NCBI GenBank assembly: GCA_015501585.1
Contig: JADNRY010000082.1
Location: forward strand, 124,001-188,000
Direction of reading: 5' to 3'
DNA length: 64,000 nucleotides
Source: Rhodocollybia butyracea
Taxonomy: Eukaryota; Basidiomycota; Agaricomycetes; Agaricales; Omphalotaceae
The position numbers were made by a program, and so were the translations under genes. Every line of letters starts with the position of its first letter. Position 1 is the stretch's first letter. The notes under the pieces were generated by a model that saw only the letters and a program-made list of their open reading frames with translations, had not been told where the DNA came from and ran no database searches. This document shows positions 56,486 to 64,000 of the stretch, one piece after another.

Positions 56486-59059
56486 TTACAACACATACTT
56501 GGATTTTTTAGCCTGGGGTTGCGAATCAAAAGAGGTATTGCTTCGCTTCTTACCTCGTGCAGCTTCCACCTGCGCAAGCTCTCTGACGGGAACCAAGGTG
56601 ATTTGTGACAGGACAGCCAACAACTTTTTCGCCTGCAGCGCTTGAAGACAGCGATTATGGACACTTTCAAATGCCAGTGGCTCGATGTCTGGATAGTTTT
56701 CCTCCGCATGGTGATAACCGCATCTCAAGAAATGGGAAAAGTTTGAGATAATTATGAACGCAGGCTCAAAAGTGGGGGACACGTATTCCGGGACAACTCC
56801 CGAGGTCAGATGATGCATGAAGAACGATAGACGATAACCGTTCTGTGATCCCCCGTTGAAAACCTTGTCTATCCAAGCTTGGCGATCTGTTCGGTTAGGA
56901 GCTGCGTGGGAGGCGTCTTCGTTGGAAAAGAGCACCCAGAGAAGAATCCACCATACAGACTCGAGATCATGCAAGGCGTTATAGGCAAAAACAGGATGTT
57001 TGATAGGAGGAGCGATGGGGAGATCAGGGAGATCCTTAAAACTGTGCCAATCGAAAATATCGATCTTTCTGGACTCATCTATAGGCTCGGGTCGCTCGAC
57101 TTTGCGTCGATCAAAGAGATATGATTGATAGATGATCTCGCAAGCCATAAATTGAGGTGTTCCCTGTTGAGGATAAATGAGCACTGGTTCCAAAGAAGCA
57201 GCAATGCGTGCACTTACGACGCGCCCTTGGAGATGAGTTTCATCTTCATCTGTGACCTTTCTGGAATATTCAAAATCTCCGATCAGTCCAGTATTCTGCT
57301 CCGAGCACCAATACAGATTCCCCCCGCTGATGTCTCGATGAACCCAACCAGCCATATGGATAAATCGAAGGGCTATATCGCCAGAAATAAGTCAAGATGC
57401 AGAGGATTGTCTGGAGTAAAAACTTACCAAGGACAACTTCACTTAACCCGTTGATGATATTGCCTAGGTTTCGCTCGTTATAGATCGTCGTGGCATACTG
57501 TTTAAAGACAATGCGATAGTGGTACCTTCGACTGTGAACGGGCTGTTTATGGTTCGAGGTTGCCACGGTAGTAAACTCGGAAGCAAGAGACTGAGATGGA
57601 TGTTCTCTATCTGAGAGTAAGCTGGAGGCAACACTCTGGAGTGAGGTGTAAGCAGGAGCTTGGGCAGTGAAGGAATCGATCATAGGTTGGCCTGCCAAGT
57701 CGTATCCGCCCATCATCACGGTCCTCGTATCATCTACTTGGCCGTCAACAGCAACTTTACAGCATGCGAGGGGGGTGAGGGTTCGTTTGCGAACAGCTTC
57801 GGCCATTTTGTCGGCGCTGTCGTTATCCAAGTTCCGAATATCTTCAATGATCTGCATTAGAATTTGATTTTCTGGAACAGTGTCAAAGCTGAGCCACAGA
57901 TCTTTCAGGACGTGAATTTTGCCCTCGGAGTCTTGGACTTTCCAGATTCGGGTACCTCGACCAAAAGGACTGTTCGCGGAAGAGTCTGATATAATGGAGA
58001 TAGTGGTGTAGACTTTCCCTTCGACTTCGATGATGTACTGTCTATGGCCATCGTGAATGTGGGAGAAGCTAAAGGTAGGATCCCATCCCATCTTAGAGGG
58101 AGAAGCAAAGGCGAAAGAAAGAAAGAGTTGTACCAATAGTTCCGGCTGCTACAAAAGACAGAATGAGCAGGCTGACATTTAAGCTGGTGGTAATCGCCAT
58201 ACTTCCATAAAATTGAACGGTTGGGACTTCACCAGATTAGCACGGCTGAGGAACCAAACCCGCATGTCGTAATTCTCGACAGTAATCCCAAATGTGAAGC
58301 GCCTACATGGATCCATTCGTAAAAGGGTGGACATATTGTCGAACACCTTCCAAACGTTCTGCAAAGAGGATACTTAGTTAGAAAAAGTCGTCGCACCAAG
58401 ATCACACTTACCTCGTTAGCATTCGAAGGTTGATTCAGTTTTTTCACCTGAACTGGAACAGTATGGTGATCAAAGAGATAGGAACGAGGCGCTTCCAACT
58501 GTTCCTCCTCCGTGACCCCTTGCCTTGCCTTCCCCTTCCCTTCAGGATTGGCAGTGTGTGCCGACTTCAGAGATATATGTTCGAAGATAAAGTCAGGACG
58601 CGACGCAGGTCCTAGATCTGAATGCGGCATCGTAAAGTTGAAGGTTGGCTCCAAAGCATCTCTGTCGTGCTCCTTCTCTGCAGCGACAACGGCGCGAAAT
58701 ATATCTGCCATTGGTTTGTAAACAACTGTTTCGTGTTCGCTCCTCGCTGCAGGTTCTTGTAGGAAAGCAGCCCATCCCTGGTCCTTCAATACACCGTCTT
58801 GTTTCAAAGTTTCCAAGACGTGTCCAAGCATCTTTCCCTCTGATGAACCAGGGAGCAGGGGTAAGATGTGGATGCAAAAATCCTCGACAGCCAGCTCGGG
58901 GATTCTGCTGGGTAAGATCTTTAGAACACTGTCTCTCATTGGATCCATGCTACTCGAGCTTCGGAAAGGGGAGAGACTGGTTTCCTGTCCTGGTTCAGCG
59001 CTGTCGCCAGACGCGGTCACATGGTCGGGAGATGGCAGACTTTCAACTTCATCGTCCAT
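56486..59059 (-). CDS. FunK1-type fungal protein kinase
   Basis: Predicted Ser/Thr-type kinase of the FunK1 group, expanded in mushroom-forming fungi. It starts at 59059 (MDDEVESLPSPDHVTASG). Exons 1 (59059-58412), 2 (58358-58203) and 3 (58148-57428) join in phase. The N-terminal part ends in VPVQVKKLNQPSNANE and FGITVENYDMRVWFLSR. The kinase core has GRGTRIWKVQD, an LKDLW strand with the presumed ATP-anchoring Lys, ALRFIHMAGWVHRDISGGN (catalytic loop) and LIGDFEYSRK (DF-E variant of DFG). An in-frame intron separates RVV from GTPQFMACEI. The C-terminus is basic (GKKRSNTSFDS, KKSKYVL), like a nuclear localisation signal. The kinase lies between two copies of the membrane/MYND module, so it or the module was inserted. 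Substrate unknown. Confidence 0.83.
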
Positions 59060-59838
59060 TGTCGACAGTAAGGGATTTAGGAGGAGGAGTAGAGATGATT
59101 GCTGTATAGATATCAAGAGAGAGGAAGATAGAGACGAGATCTTCCCTCCTTATTATAAATACATTCATTATACCTGTAGGAGTTAGTATATTTGGTAGGA
59201 TTGTCGCCATTGTTTTCCAAGGAATGTACTTACGAAATTTTCTGGAAAAGCCACAGAAAACTTCTCCCAAGCGGGGTGGATCCGTCTCTGATGGCTCATT
59301 GTTGTCCACAGACATTTTCACAATAGACAAGCCATTATCTCGATCCGCGTCGAAGGCTTGAGGGCTTGAGTACAATGGAAGACAAATTATAATATTCTGG
59401 AAGAGTAGCAGTCAAGCTGAGCTTTGGGCTACTTTGTACACAAGCAAGGACATGTCAGATTAGTGATGTACAGGCGTATCTTGCAGTGACGCCAAACAGC
59501 TATCGATCCAATGTCGCTGAATACATATGCGAGGGAGGAGATTGTCATTAGCGCTGAATCGGCGCCTACTATTGAGCACCGGATGAAAGCGGCCCGCAAA
59601 ATCCCAATTTTTCTCGTTCGCTCGCTGTTTGTGGACTTCAACGCAACTTCGTTCAACAATGCGGAAACCATGTAAAATAAAACGACTCGCCGGCACCTTT
59701 CATCGACATCCCCGGTATACTTGAAGCTTGAAGCTTGAAGAACAAACCTCAGAACTCAGCGTTCAGTGTGTTCTCTGCGGTATCGGTGACCCTGTGTTGT
59801 GACCCATGTTTTTGGACGCCGAAGACTTTGAGTAAGCC
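59060..59838. other. spacer between the kinase and module 2
   Basis: A 108-codon minus frame (59049-59375) overlaps the kinase start and has no recognisable domain. 59590-59820 resembles 54480-54750, the flank of module 1. No gene called. Confidence 0.4.
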
Positions 59839-60240
59839 ATGTCTTATTATAATAATTGCAGCCTGAAATCTCCAAGTAGCGGGGACCCAACGGTACCTAA
59901 TTCCAGCACATCCGGCACATCCTCGTCAAAGGATAGCTTGAAGGCCTCAACTGTCCATGCACATACCGCGCTTGCTATCGATCAACATCACTGCGTTATC
60001 AGCATCCATATCACCACTCCTTCTACATTTTGCATTACACTCGAATTTTTGGCCGTTCGCAATACCTATTTGCGCCTACAACGCAACAAAGTTCTCTTTG
60101 GCCCACCACTGCAATACTTCGTATCCCTGATAAACACCCGGCCTCGCTTCCCGCACATGGTAGTCTTTTGCGGTAGGTTTTGGAACTATACCCTGGTTCC
60201 ATCGGAGCCAGTCAATGGACTATTAGCGGTGTATTTCTAG
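59839..60240 (+). pseudogene. internally deleted membrane-protein gene, module copy 2
   Basis: The open frame starts MSYYNNCSLKSPSSGDPTVP, parallels the 5' part of copy 1 (SSSKD, HAHT, CVISIHIT), passes through sequence that has changed frame, then reads FWNYTLVPSEP and jumps straight to VNGLLAVYF. Copy 1 has about 840 bases, including most of its membrane helices, between those two points. The product would be a 133-aa stub without membrane segments. Confidence 0.7.
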
Positions 60241-60360
60241 TTGTTCGAACGTTGGAAACATGTATCCTTGGTTATGAATATCAACATATTGTTCAAATGG
60301 GCATACATTGATTTGCGGTGCGATGGACGAAACAAGCATGTACATTCACCGAGTTACTAT

Positions 60361-61980
60361 TTACAAACTGAGATCCTTTGCACCTGACAAAAGACTCTTA
60401 TACATCTCATCCAACTCTTTCTGCGACTCTTCCTTCGTTTTTCCCTTCTTCTTCAGCTCCTCGTCAGCGCGCTTCTGAACAATTGGCAGCCATTCGTCGA
60501 TATCAACATTATACTCCCGCATAAGCTGCTTCTTCAATCCCACTTTCCCAATCCCAGGAGCATTCTCCGCTGCAGGCAGCAGCATTTTATACATCTGAAC
60601 TACCGCCACCGGTGAAAACTCGCTAATGGCGCGGTTCCGTTGAAGTATGAACAGCATCTTACCCATGGGATGGGGAATCTTTACGCCATGATCTGGATGC
60701 GGCTCCGGACGAACAAAGACATAGTCCATGTCAGGATTCTCCTCAAGGAACTTCAGTTGGTGGAGGAGTGCGGGGGAACGTATGTAGCCAGGCTTGGGTT
60801 CCTTCCAGAAACGCTTGTCGTCGTCAGCAGAATCGCCATTAGACTGAGCAGCGGCTTTAGATTTTCCCTTGTTCGACTGCGAGCCCGGAGCAAGAATAGC
60901 ATCTTTGAGTGCTGCAGTATTACCGCAAGTTGTCCTGTGCGGGGGACGCCCGTTCTTCCAATCCTGCACTTGACACTGCCTTCAAAAACCAAAGTCAACA
61001 ACGGGGCTAGACAAGTAAAAGTTGACCTTACTTGTTGCAGTAATAGACCGCTTTACATTTCTGACATGCGAGTAACACCCTGACTCCAGCCCTTTCAGCC
61101 GTTAACCCACAAGCCCTACAACCACGTTCGGCTAGGGCATTATTAGCTTTCACTTCCTTTTGAGAGTTTTTGAGAAGCTTGGTAAGATCTTCGTCTTCCC
61201 GAAGAGAGTCCTTCAGCTCCCGCGAGACGCCACTTTTGCCGCCCTTCATAAGACCATATTCTTCTTGTCCTCCAAACTAGATGAAATTAATGAGCAAAGG
61301 TCAACGAGTACAAACGCTTTCCTCACAAAGGCCAAAAGAGTATTCCAAACAAAAAAAGTCAAAAACGTAGTTCTCTGAAGATCCATCAGCCGTGCATAGA
61401 CCTTCTTTTTCGAATCATCATGCCCATCGTTCATAGCCTCCCAGACTGGATTCGGAACCTTTTGAAAATCATTCGGGATCGTATCGATATCCTGCAGCGT
61501 AAGTTTCTGCATCAAGTCGAGAAAGCCCCTGCCGGATTGAGCATTCAAACGATTCATAGTTAACTCGGGACAGAATTGGCGATGATCCTCGAAATCGGGG
61601 CTAGCTTCACAAGTCCTGAATAGTCCTTCGAGTATCCACTTTTCTCGCTCGCTTTTGGAACAGACGTTGGTCCAGCGATCCACAAAATCGTCCTCAGCGT
61701 AACGCTTGGAAACTTCTCTGGACAAGTCCCGCTGGAGTTTACAGAGTTGGTCTTGTTTGACATGCGCGCTGTGGAGCAGCGAATCTTGTACTTGGGCAGT
61801 GAAGAATGCATCAGGAAGGTCATCCTGAAGTTTGATGATTTTCTGGTACTTCTTCACAGTGAAACTAGGGTCGGATCCATAAAGTGCATCGTGCTCGCGC
61901 TCCCAGTGCTTATTCCAGGCCACCCGGTCCTCCTTCCACGAAGGCTTAGAAGCTTTGGCAGTAGATTTACCGTGAGGCAT
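60361..61980 (-). CDS. MYND zinc-finger protein, module copy 2
   Basis: ATG at 61980 (MPHGKSTAKASKPSWKEDRV). The N-terminal half is helical and charged (EREHDALYGSDPSFTVKKY, LTMNRLNAQSGRGFLDLM, VPNPVWEAMNDGHDD). An intron of about 100 bases follows TTFLTFF. The MYND finger is CRAC, about 14 residues, CQKC, then KAVYYCNK and, after an intron, CQVQDWKNGRPPHRTTC, with all zinc ligands present. The C-terminal half (YVFVRPEPHPDHGV, MLLPAAENAPGIGK, REYNVDIDEW) ends DLSL at 60361. MYND fingers mediate protein-protein contacts. There is no SET domain, so it is not a methyltransferase. The plus-strand membrane gene copy faces its 3' end. Confidence 0.75.
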
Positions 61981-62116
61981 AAGAATCGGATGCAGCGTAT
62001 AGTTGACTTCAAAGTTCAAGAAAGGGGTGTTTCAGATTTCATGTGACCCTGTACGCGTTCAAGTGACGCCCAAAGTTGAAGTTGCTCCACTTCTCATACA
62101 GAAAAATCATTTCAAT

Positions 62117-62346
62117 TCAGCCGTTGGTGAAATCAACTCTTGCGCCTGTGTGTAAAATGAACGATATGAACTGCATGGCTGGCTGAAATCGGGCATTGAT
62201 TGGCTTTATGTAACCAAGAGGTCATCCGAGGAGAGCACATACCGAAAAAGGGTCTTGGTAAAGTCTCCCGGGATGTCGTTACCTTCATTGTCTTTGGCCT
62301 TGCGTAGATCAAGCATGGCCAGTACATACGCAAAAGCAAGCCAAAT
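62117..62346 (-). pseudogene. displaced cytochrome P450 3' fragment
   Basis: Matches the penultimate intron, adjoining exon and last exon of the P450 array (for example, 51316-51550). The plus strand reads CGAAAAAGGGTCTTGGTAAA and TTGGCCTTGCGTAGATCAAG, nearly as in the intact genes, and the ATCAACTC end of the last exon is recognisable at about 62120. No other P450 exons are near. It sits exactly between the 5' end of MYND copy 2 and the start of membrane-gene copy 3. Confidence 0.75.
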
Positions 62347-62640
62347 AAACTAGGATCTATCTCATGTTGCGTGATCTAACAAACATCGTTGCCAGGTTTG
62401 CCGCTGCAACTATGTTTTTGTTCTGGTTCACTTTACCACTCGTGCTGCTTCGGTCGGCCAATCTTGGACTTGCAATGCTTCCCGCTCTTCTTCCTTTCTC
62501 GTATAGCTTGGCCATCATCACCGAGCAGGCGCAGTCACCCATTGCCTGGGATCCCGGATGTGGCATAGATGATGAGTAGTGAGTTGGGCTATTGGGATGT
62601 CAAGAGAGAGGGTGGCTGGGATGATATGACGACTACATTC
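62347..62640 (+). pseudogene. membrane-protein gene fragment, module copy 3
   Basis: Corresponds to about 55680-56020 of copy 1. It carries the helix MFLFWFTLPLVLL, then FSYSLAIITEQAQSPIAWDP in one continuous frame, where copy 1 is shifted. It then loses the frame after GCG (TAG at about 62577). The 5' two-thirds of the gene are missing. Confidence 0.7.
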
Positions 62641-62775
62641 AGAGTAGTCACTGTTAGCGTTGTATCTCTGGTGTCGGAACGTTGGATTCTAGGTTATGGA
62701 TATTATGCATGTTTGTTCAGGCGTTGCGTAAAAACAAGCAAAATAAATCTGTACATTCACCGAGTTACCATGTAC

Positions 62776-64000
62776 TTACAAACTAAGATCCTTTGCACTT
62801 GATACCAGACCCTTATACATCTCATCTAACTCATTCTGCGACTCTTCTTTAGTCTTTCCCTGCTTCTTCAGCTCCTCGTCGGCGCGCTTCTGAACAATTG
62901 GCTGCCATTCGTCGATATCGATGTTATACTCCCGCATAAGCTGCTTCTTCAATCCCACTTCCCCAATCCCAGGAGCTTTCTCCGCTGCAGGCAGCAGCAT
63001 ATCATACATCCGAACAACCTCCACCGGCGCAAACTCGCTAACGGCACGATTCAGGAGGATCGTGAACATCAACTTGCCCATGGGGTGGGGAAGCGCTATT
63101 CCGTGATCTGGGTGCGGCTCTGGACGAACGAAGACATAGTCCACGCCACGATTCTCCTCAAGGAACTTCATTTGGTGGAGGAGTGCAGGGGAACGTATGT
63201 AACCAGGTTTGGGTTCCTCCCAGAAAGGCTTGTCCTCGTCGTCTGAATCGTTATCTGAATCGCCATCAGACTGAACAGCAGCTTTAGATTTGCCCTTGCT
63301 CGACTGCGAGCCCGGACTGAGGATAGCATCTTTTAGTGCTGCGTTATTACCGCAAATCGTCTTGTGCGGGGGACGCCCATTCTTCCAATCCTGCACTTGA
63401 CACTGCCTTCAGAAAACCGAAGTCAGATAACGGGCCTAGACAAGTAAAATTGACTGAACTTGTTGCAGTAATAGACCCCTCTTCCAATCAAATTACATTT
63501 CTGACATGCGAGTAACACCCTGACTCCAGCCCTTTCAGCCGTTAGCCCACAAGCCCTACAACCACGTTCGGCTAGGGCATTATTAGCTTTCACCTCCTTT
63601 TGGGAGTTTTTGAGAATTTTGGTAAGACGCTCGTCATTCTGAAGAGAGTCCTTCAGCTCCTGCGAGATGCTACTTTTGCCGCTCTTGATAAGACCATACT
63701 CTTCTCGCCCTCCGAACTAGATGAAATTAATGAGCATAGGTCAATGAGTACAAACACTTTCCTCACAAAGGCCAAAAGCGTATTCCAGACAAAAAACGTC
63801 AAAAACGTGGTTCTCTGAAGATCCATCCGTCGCGCATTGACCTTCTTCTTCGGGTCATTATGCCCATCATTCATAGCCTCCCAAACCGGATTCGGAATCT
63901 TTTGGAAATCATTTGGAATTATATCGATATCCTGCAGCGTAAGTTTCTGCATCAAGTCGAGAAAGCCTCTGCCGGATTGAGCATTCAAACGGTTCATAGT
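62776..64000 (-). CDS. MYND zinc-finger protein, module copy 3 (5' end outside window)
   Basis: Tandem paralogue of the gene at 60361, with the same exon order, reading from the window edge (MNRLNAQSGRGFLDLMQKLT is an internal Met, not the start) to the stop at 62776. The MYND finger is present, but CQKCKAVYYC of copy 2 has become a version with CNLIGRGVYYC, an in-frame gain of four residues between the fourth zinc ligand and the YC pair. The acidic linker is longer (DSDNDSDDEDK). Otherwise the C-terminal half is very similar (VDYVFVRPEPHPDHGI, EYNIDIDEWQPIV). It is probably expressed, though the altered zinc loop could affect folding. Confidence 0.75.

Noticed and set aside
1..64000. CRISPR arrays, bacterial operons, riboswitches or prophage
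   Set aside because: None seen. The intron-rich genes and families are clearly fungal nuclear, so such features are not expected.

Overview
The window is nuclear DNA from a filamentous basidiomycete, most likely an Agaricomycete (mushroom-forming fungus). Genes sit on both strands and are split by many introns of about 45-60 nt with GT-AG ends and CTNAY-like branch sites. The gene families are typical of such genomes: a FunK1 kinase, DUF3455 secreted proteins, MYND proteins, a tandem P450 array and small Zn-cluster regulators. All exon joins were read by eye.

Layout. 1-12.8 kb is dense housekeeping and regulatory DNA: a GATA-like zinc-finger protein (+), a tiny one-TM protein (-), a GH53 endo-galactanase (-), TFIIE-alpha (-), an LRR/F-box-like protein (-) and, divergent from it, an old-yellow-enzyme flavin oxidoreductase (+). 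12.36-23.23 kb is a tandem segmental duplication of about 5-5.8 kb. Each unit has an intact DUF3455 secreted-protein gene, a palindromic element just upstream and a two-exon micro-ORF downstream. Unit B starts with a broken 3' copy of the oxidoreductase gene. Each unit carries a different small DNA transposon: a TA-target (mariner-like) element in A, and a TAA-target (Harbinger/Tourist-like) element in B whose empty site survives in A.

23.5-41 kb returns to single-copy genes: an MFSD5-type molybdate transporter (+), a putative eIF4E-binding protein (-), the mitochondrial p32/MAM33 protein (-), two small zinc-cluster proteins (-), a sparse 3.5-kb stretch holding a tRNA-like 3' half, an Arg/Gly-rich protein (-) and a trehalose-6-phosphate synthase/phosphatase of TPS2 type (+).

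41.4-53.5 kb is a tandem array of three paralogous cytochrome P450 genes, all on the minus strand. The first is a pseudogene: a 2.5-kb insertion splits it, a complete CACTA element is nested in that insertion, and a Trp codon has become a stop. 54.7-64 kb is a decaying triplicated module, a membrane-protein gene (+) facing a MYND zinc-finger gene (-). An apparently intact FunK1 kinase gene lies between modules 1 and 2, and a displaced P450 3' fragment lies between modules 2 and 3. The last MYND gene runs off the window.

The genes do not form one pathway. The oxidoreductase, P450s and GH53 suit a saprotroph or plant-associated lifestyle. The clearest theme is rapid local duplication, transposon insertion and decay of accessory genes beside stable housekeeping genes.
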